This document shows, piece by piece, positions 23,838-32,534 of a stretch of DNA of 64,000 nt. This stretch comes from Bacillus sonorensis NBRC 101234 = KCTC 13918 (lineage in GTDB: Bacteria > Bacillota > Bacilli > Bacillales > Bacillaceae). Positions within the stretch are counted from its first letter, which is position 1; each line of letters opens with the position of its first letter. The position numbers and the translations under genes are program-made. The DNA lies in assembly GCF_001592005.1 (NCBI RefSeq), contig NZ_BCVZ01000002.1, positions 62,001 through 126,000 of the forward strand. Reading direction: 5' to 3'. The notes below the pieces were generated by a model. The model was not told where the DNA came from. It did no database searches and worked only from the letters and a program-made list of their open reading frames with translations.

Positions 23838-26600
23838 TTAATAATAGGTTTTGACAATATTTGCACAGCGAGGGCAAAGTTCAGGATGGTCGGAATCCTG
23901 GCCGATTTCTTTCGATACCATGCGGCACCGTTCACATGTTTCTCCTTCAGCCTGTGCAACGACAATTTTCCCTGTCTCAAACGTTTGTGCATCTTCCGGA
24001 GCTTCAGCTTCAGTACCGGCGATCGTCAATTCTGAAACGATAAAGAGCTGTTTTAGATCTTCGTTGATGGAAGACAGCAAAGTTCTTGACTGCTCGTTCG
24101 GATACAGCGTCAGGCTTGCAACGGAAGATTTTCCGATCACTTTTTCATTCCGGGCTGTTTCAAGGGCTTTTAACACGTCGTCGCGAAGCTTCATGAAGCG
24201 GTCGAATTTCTCTTCCGTCTCTTTTGCATTCGGAATGTGCTGTGTTTCAGGCATATCGGTAAGCTGAACGCTTTTTTCCGTTACAAATGTGAAATGGCTC
24301 CACATCTCATCTGCCGTATGCGCCAAGATCGGTGCGACCAGCTTGACGAGCGCGACCAATGTTTCATAAAAAACGGTCTGCATGCTGCGGCGGTCTTTAT
24401 GATCGGCGTGCTCAATATAAACGACATCTTTGGCAAAATCCATATAAAACGCGCTCAGTTCAATTGCACAGAAGTTATGAACGGTATGGTAAATCACCGC
24501 AAAATCATATTCTTCATAAGCTTTTTTAACTTTTTCAATGACATTGTTCAGCTTGATCAGCATGTATTGATCGACTTCGCGAAGATCTTCTACAGCCACC
24601 GCGTCTTTTGCCGGATCAAAATCGGCAATATTCCCGTGAAGGAAGCGGAATGTATTGCGGATTTTCCGGTACACTTCAGCGACTTGCTTCAAAATCGCGT
24701 CAGATACGCGGACATCTGCTTGATAGTCGACAGAGGCAACCCACAGCCGCAAAATATCGGCTCCAAACTGATTCATGATTTTTGCCGGAACAACCACATT
24801 GCCGAGCGATTTACTCATTTTGCGGCCTTCTCCGTCAAGCGCAAATCCGTGCGACAGCACGCCTTTATATGGGGCTTTTCCAGTGACAGCGACAGCCGTT
24901 GAAATGGATGAATTAAACCAGCCGCGGTATTGGTCAGAACCTTCGAGATATAAATCCGCAGGTCTGACCAGGTCATCGCGCTCTTCCAATACAGCCTGGT
25001 GGGATGAACCGGAATCAAACCAGACGTCCATGATATCCTGTTCTTTCGTGAACTTCCCGTTCGGGCTTCCCGGATGTGTAAAGCCTTCCGGAAGCAGTTC
25101 ATTCGCTTCTTTTTCAAACCAGATGTTTGACCCGTGCTCCCTGAACAAATCAGAAACGTGCTGAATCGTTTCATCGGTGATGATCGGCTCGCCGTTTTCA
25201 GCATAAAATACCGGAATCGGCACGCCCCATGCGCGCTGTCTGGAGATGCACCAGTCGCCGCGGTCGCGGATCATATTATAGAGACGCGTTTCGCCCCATT
25301 CAGGCACCCATTTTGTTTCCTTGACGGCTTCGAGCAGCTCGTTTCTGAAGTCTTTGATCGACGCGAACCATTGAGCGGTCGCCCGGAAAATCGTCGGCTT
25401 TTTCGTTCTCCAGTCATGCGGATAGGAGTGGGTGATGAAATCAAGCTTCAGCAAAGCGCCGTTTTCCTCAAGCTTTTCCGTAATCGGCTTGTTGGCCTGA
25501 TCGTAGAACAGCCCTTCAAAGCCTGGCGCTTCGCTCGTCATATTTCCTTTCTCATCGACAGGGCAGAGAACGTCAAGTCCGTATTTCTGACCGATGATAA
25601 AGTCGTCTTCCCCGTGGCCCGGAGCGGTATGAACACATCCTGTGCCGGCGTCTGTCGTCACGTGCTCGCCAAGCATGACAAGTGAATCTCTTCCGTATAA
25701 AGGATGAACGGCCACAATATGCTCCAAGTCTTTTCCTTTGACGGTCTGTACAACTTCAGGATTCTCAAAGCCGACCGCTTTTGCTACGCTTTCCACCAAT
25801 GCGCTTGCGATCACATAGCGGGAACCGCCTTCAGCCACGACGCTGTATTCTAAGTCGGGATGCACGGCGATTCCGAGGTTGGCCGGGATCGTCCAAGGCG
25901 TCGTCGTCCAGATAACGATTTTTTCGCCGTTTGTCAAAACGCCTTTTCCGTCCTTCACGTCAAAAGCGACATAAATGGATGGTGAGCGTTTATCCTGATA
26001 CTCGATTTCCGCTTCAGCCAATGCCGATTCACTTGAAGGAGACCAGTAAACAGGCTTTAAGCCTTTGTAGATATAGCCTTTTTTCGCCATTTCGCCAAAC
26101 ACTTTAATTTGCTGTGCTTCAAATTCAGGCTTTAACGTGACATACGGGTTTTCCCAATCTCCTCTGACACCGAGGCGCTTAAATTGCGCTTTTTGGCCTT
26201 CGATTTGCTGCCACGCATATTCTTCGCAAAGCTTGCGGAATTCGGCTACCGTCATTTCTTTGCGCTTTACTTTTTTGTTTTTCGTCAGCGCTGTTTCGAT
26301 CGGCAGTCCATGGGTATCCCAGCCGGGTACATATGGCGCGTGATAGCCGCTCATCGACCTTGAACGGACGATGAAGTCCTTCAAAACTTTGTTAAGCGCA
26401 TGCCCCATGTGAATGTCACCGTTTGCGTACGGAGGGCCGTCATGCAGAACAAACATCGGCCTGCCTTCTGTCCGTTGCTGAACGAGGCGGTAGATGTCCA
26501 TATCTTCCCATTTCTCCTGAATGTCAGGCTCCCGCTTCGGCAGGTTTCCTCTCATTGGAAAATCCGTCTTCGGCATTAAGAGCGTGTCTTTGTAATCCAT
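23838..26600 (-). CDS. ileS: IleS, isoleucyl-tRNA synthetase
   Basis: It charges tRNA-Ile. It has 920 residues. This is a class I synthetase with HMGH in [11 protein letters not shown] at about 64-74 (HIGH motif), the editing CP1 domain around 200-400 including [17 protein letters not shown] in [10 protein letters not shown] near 592, an anticodon-binding domain, and a C-terminal zinc-binding region with two CxxC pairs (CERC, CPRC). ATG 26600 is preferred over an ATG 6 bp upstream because GGAGG then has 7-bp spacing instead of touching the start. Expression is controlled by the T-box upstream. The bacterial (mupirocin-sensitive, IleS1-like) form is likely from the zinc-containing C-terminus. 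Confidence 0.97.
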   Translation of the reverse strand: MDYKDTLLMPKTDFPMRGNLPKREPDIQEKWEDMDIYRLVQQRTEGRPMFVLHDGPPYANGDIHMGHALNKVLKDFIVRSRSMSGYHAPYVPGWDTHGLPIETALTKNKKVKRKEMTVAEFRKLCEEYAWQQIEGQKAQFKRLGVRGDWENPYVTLKPEFEAQQIKVFGEMAKKGYIYKGLKPVYWSPSSESALAEAEIEYQDKRSPSIYVAFDVKDGKGVLTNGEKIVIWTTTPWTIPANLGIAVHPDLEYSVVAEGGSRYVIASALVESVAKAVGFENPEVVQTVKGKDLEHIVAVHPLYGRDSLVMLGEHVTTDAGTGCVHTAPGHGEDDFIIGQKYGLDVLCPVDEKGNMTSEAPGFEGLFYDQANKPITEKLEENGALLKLDFITHSYPHDWRTKKPTIFRATAQWFASIKDFRNELLEAVKETKWVPEWGETRLYNMIRDRGDWCISRQRAWGVPIPVFYAENGEPIITDETIQHVSDLFREHGSNIWFEKEANELLPEGFTHPGSPNGKFTKEQDIMDVWFDSGSSHQAVLEERDDLVRPADLYLEGSDQYRGWFNSSISTAVAVTGKAPYKGVLSHGFALDGEGRKMSKSLGNVVVPAKIMNQFGADILRLWVASVDYQADVRVSDAILKQVAEVYRKIRNTFRFLHGNIADFDPAKDAVAVEDLREVDQYMLIKLNNVIEKVKKAYEEYDFAVIYHTVHNFCAIELSAFYMDFAKDVVYIEHADHKDRRSMQTVFYETLVALVKLVAPILAHTADEMWSHFTFVTEKSVQLTDMPETQHIPNAKETEEKFDRFMKLRDDVLKALETARNEKVIGKSSVASLTLYPNEQSRTLLSSINEDLKQLFIVSELTIAGTEAEAPEDAQTFETGKIVVAQAEGETCERCRMVSKEIGQDSDHPELCPRCANIVKTYY

Positions 26601-26631
26601 TCCCATTCCTCCAAAACATTTTTCTAAAACA

Positions 26632-26890
26632 AAAAAAGCCTTTCATCCCATAAGGGACGAGAAGGCTTTGATCTCGCGGTACCACCCTTTTAGACAAGCC
26701 GAATTCGGCTTATCCTCTCAAACATCGTAACGTGACGGAACGTCCTTTCCTACTGCACGGTTCAGAAAGGAAACTCGAGGGCTGATCCACATGAATTCCG
26801 GCAATCCCAGGCTCACACCTCCCCCGGGTCGCTTCGATTGCTTTTAGGAATCGATGTCTGTCCCTCTCAAACGTTTTTCATCTCAATTAT
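26632..26890 (-). promoter_or_regulatory. T-box leader of ileS
   Basis: On the minus strand the T-box sequence AGGGUGGUACCGCG lies at 26675-26688, and a terminator (AAAGCCUUCUCGUCCC / GGGAUGAAAGGCUUU, 26632-26669) follows. An AUC triplet near 26784 in the specifier region fits isoleucine. Uncharged tRNA-Ile should stabilise the antiterminator and allow ileS transcription. Confidence 0.95.
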
Positions 26891-26896
26891 GAACGT

Positions 26897-26926
26897 ATTA
26901 TATGCGAACTGATCAGAACATGTCAA
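26897..26926 (-). promoter_or_regulatory. Sigma-A promoter of the ileS T-box transcript
   Basis: On the minus strand TTGACA (26921-26926) and TATAAT (26897-26902), both perfect, are 18 bp apart just after the divIVA stop codon. Confidence 0.88.
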
Positions 26927-26941
26927 GATTGAAAGGAAAAT

Positions 26942-27436
26942 CTATTCCCTTTCGTCCATGACTGCGTCTACTTCATACTCAAGCAAATGATCCCAGTCAT
27001 CATTTTTCAGCAGGTCAAGCTGGGCTTCGATCAGCATTTGGAAGCGGGTTCTGAATACTTTTGACTGCTTTTTCAGCTCTTCGATTTCCATTGCGATCTT
27101 TCTCGATTTAGAAAGAGCTTCATTGATGATCCGGTCTGCGTTCTTCTCGGCTTCGCGGACGATGAGCTTCGCTTCTTTTTCAGAGCTTCGTTTTACGTCC
27201 TCTGCCGCTTCCTGTGCGACAAGAATCGATTTATTCAATGTCTCTTCAATCGTTGAAAAGTGTCCGAGACGCTCATCGAGTTCATTTACCTTCGCTTCAA
27301 GCTCTGTTTTTTTGCGAAGCACGATCTCGTAATCCTTTCTCACCTGGGTCAGAAATTCGTTCACTTCGTCTTCATCATAGCCGCGGAACGCTTTGGTAAA
27401 TGTCTTATTATGAATGTCATTTGGCGTCAATGGCAT
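26942..27436 (-). CDS. divIVA: DivIVA, polar/septal curvature-sensing scaffold
   Basis: This is a membrane-binding coiled-coil protein that gathers at division sites and poles; in Bacillus it recruits MinJ and RacA. It has 164 residues from ATG 27436 behind GGAGGTG, the B. subtilis length. The N-terminal lipid-binding domain (LTPNDIHNKTFTKAFRGYDEDEVNEF) contains the exposed Phe at position 17 and a basic residue region. Long coiled coil follows from about residue 30 to 160. A perfect -10 (TATAAT, 27484-27489) lies upstream. It closes the ylm cluster, as in relatives. Confidence 0.96.
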   Translation of the reverse strand: MPLTPNDIHNKTFTKAFRGYDEDEVNEFLTQVRKDYEIVLRKKTELEAKVNELDERLGHFSTIEETLNKSILVAQEAAEDVKRSSEKEAKLIVREAEKNADRIINEALSKSRKIAMEIEELKKQSKVFRTRFQMLIEAQLDLLKNDDWDHLLEYEVDAVMDERE

Positions 27437-27530
27437 GCTGCCCACCTCCATTATTTTCTTTATGTACAATTGTCCTATTCAACATTATAAAGCAAAATTC
27501 GACCGGGTGGAGAAAAAACTGTAAAACGGC

Positions 27531-28307
27531 TTATTTTTGTTTTTCAAATGTCAATCTCCACTTGCCTTTTTTCGTTTTGCCGTCAATGCTTTTCAGCGTG
27601 AAGCGCCCAAAGCCGCGAACAGACAGCTTGTCCCCTTCCGCAAGTGAATATGAGGGGTCTTCGATGACCTTCCAATTCACTTTGACGAGTCCGTTTTTGA
27701 CAAGCGCCTGGGCTTTTTGCCGAGACAGTCTGCTCACTGCCGAGCAAATAGAATCAAGCCTTAAAGATGAAACTGTATCATCCATTATTTCGACATCTTG
27801 CTCCGGTACTTTAAGCTTTGACAGCGGAATTTTTTCCAGAGATACTTTCACCTTGCCGATTTGCCCGAGCTGGGAAAACACGAAATCAGCAACTTCTTCC
27901 GAACAAACAAACTGCCATATCCCGCCGGCATAGATCAGATCACCGAACTTTTGCCGCTTCAGCCCGATCCCCATTAAAGATCCTAGAAGCTCGCGATGTT
28001 CAATGGAGGCGAATTTCTGCGGATACAGCACTTCATAAGCCTGAAGCTGAAAATCTTCCGCGGACGGCTCGGCATATTCCGGATAAAGGATGGCCCGTTT
28101 TCGTTCGGCTTCAGAAAAGCCGCCGAAAAACCCGAGCTTCACCTCATCCGGCTGACCAACGAGAGAATTCAGAATCACCTGCTCCCGGGGATCCAAAAAA
28201 TCGGTCAGCTTCATCCGATATTGATCAGCCACTATTTGTTTCCATTCGAGAACCTGGTCAATGAACGGCTCTTCGTCTTTTCTGAAATGCTGGTAAATAT
28301 CGCTCAT
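27531..28307 (-). CDS. ylmH: YlmH, S4-domain RNA-binding protein
   Basis: It has 258 residues. The C-terminal S4 RNA-binding domain (LRLDSICSAVSRLSRQKAQALVKNGLVKVNWK, about 180-211) follows an N-terminal region shared by the YlmH/division-cluster family. Recent work places the B. subtilis protein in ribosome-associated quality control, where it binds 50S with peptidyl-tRNA independently of RqcH; I state this from memory. It is interesting here because rqcH lies in the same window. The location between ylmG and divIVA is the conserved division-cluster position. ATG 28307 follows AAAGGAAAG. Confidence 0.88.
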   Translation of the reverse strand: MSDIYQHFRKDEEPFIDQVLEWKQIVADQYRMKLTDFLDPREQVILNSLVGQPDEVKLGFFGGFSEAERKRAILYPEYAEPSAEDFQLQAYEVLYPQKFASIEHRELLGSLMGIGLKRQKFGDLIYAGGIWQFVCSEEVADFVFSQLGQIGKVKVSLEKIPLSKLKVPEQDVEIMDDTVSSLRLDSICSAVSRLSRQKAQALVKNGLVKVNWKVIEDPSYSLAEGDKLSVRGFGRFTLKSIDGKTKKGKWRLTFEKQK

Positions 28308-28329
28308 TGTCTTTCCTTTCTAAGTCAAC

Positions 28330-28352
28330 GGGCTTGGCTTAGAGCCAAGCCC
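28330..28352. repeat. Perfect 9-bp hairpin between ylmG and ylmH
   Basis: GGGCTTGGC at 28330-28338 and its complement at 28344-28352 surround a TTAGA loop. No U-tract follows on the minus strand, so it is not a clear terminator. The adjoining 28353-28425 is noncoding and contains two smaller stems (CGTTG-AAGG-CAACG and GGCAC...GTGCC), with some likeness to the element at 20971-21060. Confidence 0.5.
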
Positions 28353-28438
28353 CCACTTGCCAGCAAACGTTGAAGGCAACGCTTCGGCACTTTCTTCAGG
28401 CTCCGTGCCATCCTTAAAGGGACCGGAAATAGAATGTT

Positions 28439-28714
28439 TTAAAAAGCGCCGAGCATTCTGAAGACCGCAATAAGCCCCATATCTGCGAACCGCAGGACAA
28501 AGATCGCCACAATCGGAGAAATGTCAATCATGCCAAGCGGAGGAATGATTCTTCTGAACGGTTCAAGATAAGGCTCACAAACAGATGCCAACACTCTGCC
28601 GAATGATGTTGCTCTAGCATTCGGCACCCAGGACATAAAAATGTAAATAATAAGCGCAAACGAATAAACGGTTAAAAGCATGCTTAAAATTTTATAAATA
28701 TAAAATAGGATCAT
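28439..28714 (-). CDS. ylmG: YlmG, YggT-family membrane protein
   Basis: It has 91 residues and two hydrophobic helices (about 3-28 and 62-85) flanking a loop with the YggT signature [32 protein letters not shown]-type pattern. It is a small membrane protein of the division cluster, widely kept next to sepF; its biochemical role is not established, and it is needed for nucleoid or chloroplast distribution in some organisms. It lies 7 bp downstream of sepF, so it is co-transcribed. Confidence 0.9.
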   Translation of the reverse strand: MILFYIYKILSMLLTVYSFALIIYIFMSWVPNARATSFGRVLASVCEPYLEPFRRIIPPLGMIDISPIVAIFVLRFADMGLIAVFRMLGAF

Positions 28715-28721
28715 CTGCGAT

Positions 28722-29174
28722 TTACCACCTCTGGTGTTCTTCTTCTATGAGCTCGGAAATCGTGCCGGAGACATCGACGTTTTCAGGCGTGCATAAAAAG
28801 ATGTCGGAGCCGATCCGCTGAATATCGCCGCCGAGGGCGTAAACCGTCCCGCTTAAGAAATCGACGATCCGTTTCGCCTGGTCATGCTGGATGCGCTGCA
28901 AGTTGACGACGACTGCGCGGCGGTTTTTAATATGATCTGCAATTTCCTGGGCTTCTGCGTACACCCGAGGCTCACTTAACACTACTTTAGAAGATTTTTG
29001 AACGCTTTGCAAACTTACTACATTCTGCTTCCCCGCCGATTTTGACTGGTAGGCGGTTCTGTCTTTTGATTCCTGTTCTTCAGGGAGCTCCTCCCTGTCT
29101 GTTTCAATATATTCGTATTCGTACTCCTCATCTTCTAAGGAAAAAAAGTTTTTAAATTTGTTTTTCAAACTCAT
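28722..29174 (-). CDS. sepF: SepF, FtsZ-bundling cell division protein
   Basis: It anchors and bundles FtsZ at the septum. It has 150 residues. An N-terminal amphipathic membrane-targeting helix ([14 protein letters not shown]) is followed by an acidic linker ([17 protein letters not shown]) and a compact C-terminal domain of about 85 residues containing [29 protein letters not shown] with the conserved glycine-bearing [17 protein letters not shown]. It overlaps the end of ylmE by 4 bp. Confidence 0.96.
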   Translation of the reverse strand: MSLKNKFKNFFSLEDEEYEYEYIETDREELPEEQESKDRTAYQSKSAGKQNVVSLQSVQKSSKVVLSEPRVYAEAQEIADHIKNRRAVVVNLQRIQHDQAKRIVDFLSGTVYALGGDIQRIGSDIFLCTPENVDVSGTISELIEEEHQRW

Positions 29175-29866
29175 GATTGTCCACCTCCAGTTTCATTTCC
29201 GACTAAGGAAGATCCGATTCTGACGAAGGTCGCGCCTTCCTCGACAGCAATTGTGTAGTCATTCGACATCCCCATCGACAGCTCGCTGCACGGAGCGTTC
29301 CATTGATCCAGCTTCTGAACCTCGCCGCGCAGCTCTCGCAGCTGGCGAAAACAGCTCCTGATGACCGCTTCATCATCCGTAAATGGCGCCATTGTCATCA
29401 ATCCGGCGATTTTGATGTTTTCATAAGCGGACAGCTTCTTTACAAAAGGAAGCACCTCATCTGTTGCCATTCCGTGTTTGGAAGGTTCGAGCGACGTATT
29501 GACCTGTACAAAACAGTCAACCGGTTTTTGCGCCCTTTTTTGAATTTCATCTGCTAAAGAAAGCCTGTCTAAAGAATGAATATATGAAACATGATCGATA
29601 ATCGCTTTTACTTTTCTTGTTTGGAGCGTACCGATAAAATGCCATACCGGTCTTTCATCCTTCAGCATTTCGCACTTATGAAGCAGCCCGGCATCCCGAT
29701 TTTCTCCCAAATGCCTGATTCCTGCATCAAGCGCTTCCCGCGCTCTTTCAGGCGATACATATTTGGTGACTGCGATGACGGATATTTCTTCAGGTGTCCT
29801 GCCTGATCTTTTACACGCTTCGTTTATTCTGTCATGTATATGTCGTAAATTGCTTTTCACATCCAC
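29171..29866 (-). CDS. ylmE: YlmE, YggS/PROSC-type pyridoxal phosphate homeostasis protein
   Basis: It has 231 residues, a single-domain PLP-binding TIM barrel of the YggS family. The PLP lysine is in [11 protein letters not shown] near residue 38, and GLMTMAP near 165 and [27 protein letters not shown] near 200 are family blocks. No amino-acid substrate is established; members buffer PLP and affect amino-acid pools. The start is GTG 29866 with AGGAGG 11 bp upstream; a GTG two codons later is an alternative. It lies between ylmD and sepF with 4-bp overlap into sepF. Confidence 0.92.
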   Translation of the reverse strand: MDVKSNLRHIHDRINEACKRSGRTPEEISVIAVTKYVSPERAREALDAGIRHLGENRDAGLLHKCEMLKDERPVWHFIGTLQTRKVKAIIDHVSYIHSLDRLSLADEIQKRAQKPVDCFVQVNTSLEPSKHGMATDEVLPFVKKLSAYENIKIAGLMTMAPFTDDEAVIRSCFRQLRELRGEVQKLDQWNAPCSELSMGMSNDYTIAVEEGATFVRIGSSLVGNETGGGQS

Positions 29867-29873
29867 CTGTAAG

Positions 29874-30713
29874 CTATACCTCCTTTAACCCGATAAAGGA
29901 CATCATCCGTCCGGTCTTTCCCCGATCTCTTCGATGGGAGAAAAACAGCGAACGCTCGCAGCTCGTGCACAGCGAGCTCACTTTGATTTGCCCGTCGGGA
30001 ATTCCCGCATGTAAAAGAAGCTGTCTGTTCACCTCTTTTAGCTCCAGGCGGTACTCCCCTTCTTTTATCTGCACAAAAGCTCTGTCTTGTTCCTGAAGAG
30101 GAAGCTGTCTGACTTTGCTGATCACATGGTCATCGACCGTGTAGCAGCAAGCGCCGATCGAAGGCCCGATCACGGCGTGGATGTCCCCTGGATTAGACCC
30201 TTCACGGCTCTTCCAGGTTTCAATCATTTTCCCGGCAATCCCCTTGACGGTGCCTTTCCATCCTGCATGGGCGATTCCGACAAGCGAGCGGACGGGATCG
30301 TAAAAATAAACAGGAACACAATCGGCAAAACAGAGCGCCAAAAATAAATTTGTCTCGTTTGTATAAAGCCCGTCTGTTGCCGCGAGAGCCGTTTCGTAAC
30401 GCAAAGCTCCCCTGCCGCGGTGTTCATGTGTCACTTTTTGAATGCGGTCCTCGTGAGTCTGATCGGCAAACACCCATTCATCCAGGTCTGTTTGCAAAAT
30501 TTCGGCAACTTTTTTTCGGTTATTTGCGACATGCCGCTCATGATCCTGAACGTGCAGTCCTGTATTTAATGATTGAAAAGGCGGTTCGCTTTCCCCGCCG
30601 TTTTTTGTCGTAAATCCGGCTGTAAGCGCTCCGCCGGTTTTGGCCGTCTGATTCCAATCCTCAATCAAAAGAATTGACGGAGCATCAAGACGAAAGGGTT
30701 TATATGTACTCAT
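29874..30713 (-). CDS. ylmD: YlmD, multicopper polyphenol oxidase/laccase-domain (YfiH) protein
   Basis: It has 279 residues in the DUF152/YfiH family. Cys and His residues expected at the active site are in [10 protein letters not shown] near 115 and [15 protein letters not shown] near 140, plus [15 protein letters not shown] near 175. Relatives are purine nucleoside phosphorylase/adenosine deaminase or peptidoglycan editing enzymes (YfiH acts on UDP-MurNAc-Ser in E. coli); which applies here is not settled. ATG 30713 follows a GAAAGG site and gives the family length; a start 30 bp upstream exists. It begins the ylmD-ylmE-sepF-ylmG run. Confidence 0.9.
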   Translation of the reverse strand: MSTYKPFRLDAPSILLIEDWNQTAKTGGALTAGFTTKNGGESEPPFQSLNTGLHVQDHERHVANNRKKVAEILQTDLDEWVFADQTHEDRIQKVTHEHRGRGALRYETALAATDGLYTNETNLFLALCFADCVPVYFYDPVRSLVGIAHAGWKGTVKGIAGKMIETWKSREGSNPGDIHAVIGPSIGACCYTVDDHVISKVRQLPLQEQDRAFVQIKEGEYRLELKEVNRQLLLHAGIPDGQIKVSSLCTSCERSLFFSHRRDRGKTGRMMSFIGLKEV

Positions 30714-30772
30714 GGTGATCAGCCTTTCGACAAATGTCATCATATCGCTCCTATTTTAACACATCTTTCTGC

Positions 30773-30807
30773 TTTCGTTTAGTTTCGTTTCAAAAAACTA
30801 AACGAAA
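30773..30807. terminator. Perfect 13-bp AT-rich hairpin between ylmC and ylmD
   Basis: TTTCGTTTAGTTT at 30773-30785 and AAACTAAACGAAA at 30795-30807 form a perfect stem with a 9-nt loop. It lies between the ylmC stop and the ylmD start on the minus strand. There is no U-tract beyond it, so it is either a weak terminator or a leader structure. Confidence 0.5.
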
Positions 30808-30868
30808 TGTATTTTTTGAAATATGAGCTCCTGATTTTGGCGCTTTACCTCGACCGGTTTGTTGAATA

Positions 30869-31102
30869 TCAGCTTAAACGAACTAAAATGACGTCTTCTC
30901 CAATTTTAACTATATTTCGCCACGGAATAACGATCTCCTCTTCTTTTCCGAAAAATCCGAATATCCTTCCCGTTCCACCAATGACGATCGCCTGAATTTT
31001 CCCTGTCGTAACATTGATGTCAATGTCGCCGATGCTTCCGAGCCTTTTTCCGTTTGAAACATTTACAACATCCTTCACCTGGAAATCGGAAATGTTCATC
31101 AT
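30869..31102 (-). CDS. ylmC: YlmC/YmxH-family PRC-barrel sporulation protein
   Basis: It has 77 residues and a PRC-barrel fold of the YlmC/YmxH type: QVKDVVNVSNGKRLGSIGD followed by INVTTGKIQAIVIGG and the WRNIVKIGEDVILVRL end. The role is unknown; family members are conserved in endospore formers. The start is ambiguous between the adjacent ATG codons at 31102 and 31099 (GGGAGG lies 13 bp upstream) and a GTG closer to that site. It directly precedes ylmD, as in B. subtilis, where it follows ylmA; here the rap and rlmA genes intervene. Confidence 0.87.
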   Translation of the reverse strand: MMNISDFQVKDVVNVSNGKRLGSIGDIDINVTTGKIQAIVIGGTGRIFGFFGKEEEIVIPWRNIVKIGEDVILVRLS

Positions 31103-31150
31103 ATTGTTGGGCACGCCTCCCTGTTCTACTGTCCTTTTATGATTATATGA

Positions 31151-31177
31151 AAGGCAGTCTCTCATTTAGACTGCCTT
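31151..31177 (-). terminator. Terminator of the rlmA-type gene
   Basis: AAGGCAGTCT and AGACTGCCTT (31151-31160, 31168-31177) form a perfect 10-bp stem, 10 bp after the rlmA stop. Only UUUC follows on the minus strand. A TATAAT at 31142-31147 directly behind it may be the -10 of ylmC. Confidence 0.75.
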
Positions 31178-31186
31178 CAGATGACT

Positions 31187-32071
31187 TTATTTCGCTTTTT
31201 TCCTGCCGATGAACACATCGAGATCGACGGTAATGGCGGCCGATTCCTTCTTTAAAAAGGAGTTGATCCGATCCTTCTCCGCGGTCCAGGATAAAGGCGT
31301 CATGTTGATAAGCGGCAGAAGAAGCCGCTGAGTTAACACGCTGCTGTAAGTGAGCTCCATCCTGTCTTCCAGGTCAAAATGCGCACAGAACCGGTCTGCG
31401 GTATCCTGATTGGAATAAGCCAGCTTTTGGGGGGCGTCAAAAAACGCTTCCCTTAATTCCTGCAAATAGCCGCTTTTGGGAATCACTTTTATGACAATGC
31501 CGTCATCTGATACAAGCCGCTTGAATTCCGCATAATTAGAAGGCGACAATATACTCAGGATCACATCCATTGACCGATTCCGAAAAGGAGCGTTTGCCAG
31601 ATCGGCGACACACCAGATCGCCTCTCTATCCTGCCTGGCTGCCGCTATAATCCCCGCTTTCGACAAATCCATCCCCACGCCTAAAAGCCGCCGTCCGGAG
31701 CGGATTTGAAGTTCCTCTGTGATCCGTGCCAAATGCGAGCCCTCCCCGCATCCTGCATCAAGGATTTTGACGGTTTTTCCGGCTGGCAGGCCGACTCGTT
31801 TGATGCGGTCTGCCAGCGCTTCGCACAGCGGTTCAAAAAAGCCGCTGCCGGCAATCGTCCTTCTGGCTTCAAACAGACCTTTATCATATTTTACAGCGGG
31901 AGAATGCGTCATGACATTGACATATCCCTGTCTGGCAATATCGAATGTATGGCCGATTTTGCAAATTAAGCTTTTCCGGTCGGCAACGGTCATTTCTGCG
32001 GCGCACATCGGACATTGAAACATCGTTTCAAATCTCCCCATGAGCGCGGCGCTTTGCAATCTCTTCTTCAC
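31187..32071 (-). CDS. RlmA-family 23S rRNA (guanine-N1)-methyltransferase
   Basis: It is a SAM-dependent methyltransferase of the RlmA(I/II) group that modifies G745 or G748 in helix 35 of 23S rRNA; the RlmA(II) branch includes TlrB, which gives tylosin resistance. The N-terminal zinc finger Cys20-x2-Cys23...Cys37-x3-His41 (FQCPMC, LICKIGH) is followed by SAM motif I ILDAGCGEGSHL near 103, PLANAPF-like DLANAPFRNRSMDVILSI and a C-terminal VFIGRKK. GTG 32071 was chosen because GAGGTG lies 7 bp upstream and the 19 residues before the zinc finger fit relatives; ATG 32023 is an alternative. B. subtilis YxjB is the nearest named homologue I recall. A leader peptide and alternative pairings precede it. 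Confidence 0.85.
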   Translation of the reverse strand: MKKRLQSAALMGRFETMFQCPMCAAEMTVADRKSLICKIGHTFDIARQGYVNVMTHSPAVKYDKGLFEARRTIAGSGFFEPLCEALADRIKRVGLPAGKTVKILDAGCGEGSHLARITEELQIRSGRRLLGVGMDLSKAGIIAAARQDREAIWCVADLANAPFRNRSMDVILSILSPSNYAEFKRLVSDDGIVIKVIPKSGYLQELREAFFDAPQKLAYSNQDTADRFCAHFDLEDRMELTYSSVLTQRLLLPLINMTPLSWTAEKDRINSFLKKESAAITVDLDVFIGRKKAK

Positions 32072-32077
32072 GATGAT

Positions 32078-32209
32078 ACACCTCATTCATTCATGTTTTG
32101 GATAAATGAAAAAGGCATAGACAAATACACCCGCCCCCTCGCGATTTTAAAAAACCCGACGGTGTGGATGTTGATGATTCGTCTATACCTTCCATTATCT
32201 ATAACGAAT
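32078..32209 (-). promoter_or_regulatory. Predicted translational attenuator before the rlmA-type gene
   Basis: Two exclusive pairings are visible in the minus-strand RNA. Stem A pairs AUUCGU of the leader peptide (32204-32209) with ACGAAU (32177-32182). Stem B pairs AUAGACGAAU (32177-32186) with AUUUGUCUAU (32117-32126) and stacks ACACC (32161-32165) on GGUGU (32127-32131). In the A state ACACC is free to pair with the ribosome-binding site GAGGUGU (32078-32084). A ribosome stalled on the leader would block A and favour B. This is inferred by eye only. Confidence 0.45.
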
Positions 32210-32224
32210 GAATTGGATGATCAT
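32195..32224 (-). CDS. Predicted 9-residue regulatory leader peptide MIIQFIRYR
   Basis: A tiny reading frame starts at ATG 32224, about 12 nt after the GGAG of an AAAGGAGAG site, and ends with TAA at 32195. The product MIIQFIRYR ends in Arg-Tyr-Arg, the +X+ pattern (basic-any-basic) known to make ribosomes stall with macrolides in leaders such as ErmDL. It lies between a plausible promoter and an rRNA methyltransferase gene, the normal place of such a leader. Its size means it could be chance; the position, site and motif together are the evidence. Confidence 0.45.
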   Translation of the reverse strand: MIIQFIRYR

Positions 32225-32250
32225 AGTGAACCCGCTCTCCTTTCATAGAC

Positions 32251-32279
32251 ATCTTATCAAGCTCTTTTTTAATTGTGAA
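32251..32279 (-). promoter_or_regulatory. Probable sigma-A promoter of the rlmA-type gene
   Basis: On the minus strand TTCACA (32274-32279) and TAAGAT (32251-32256) are 17 bp apart. The predicted transcript start near 32244 falls at the AAAGGAGAG site of the leader peptide, leaving about 170 nt of leader before the methyltransferase. Confidence 0.5.
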
Positions 32280-32284
32280 GTCTT

Positions 32285-32455
32285 ATATTCAAGCGACACC
32301 TTACATAAAAAATATTTTCCGAGACCTTTTTCCTATAAATGCAAATAACTTAAGTTCCAGGATCAACAAAAAGCCATTGGCACAGTCGTTTTAGACTATG
32401 ATCAAACACCCAAAAAGAGACAAAAAATCCTAAAATGAACCAAAAAATAAATATA
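32285..32455. other. Noncoding AT-rich spacer between the divergent rlmA-type and rap genes
   Basis: This is the middle of the 463-bp divergent region (32072-32534). It has no reading frame with a ribosome site, no clear repeat and no ComA-type box that I could see. It is more AT-rich than the flanking conserved genes. Confidence 0.5.
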
Positions 32456-32484
32456 TTGTCATATTATATTTTGTTTTGTACAAT
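32456..32484 (+). promoter_or_regulatory. Probable sigma-A promoter of the rap gene
   Basis: TTGTCA (32456-32461) and TACAAT (32479-32484) are exactly 17 bp apart, about 50 bp before the TTG start. Confidence 0.7.
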
Positions 32485-32534
32485 AATTCACATCACTTGA
32501 TTTTATAAATGAAATAAAGAGAGGATGGACGGTA

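Noticed and set aside
24237-24902. 221-codon open frame on the plus strand opposite ileS
   Set aside because: Antisense to the IleS catalytic and anticodon region, with no start signals.
32230-32246. Alternative 15-codon frame from ATG 32246 as the rlmA leader peptide
   Set aside because: It has no ribosome site upstream and lies about at the predicted transcript start; the frame from 32224 has an AAAGGAGAG site.
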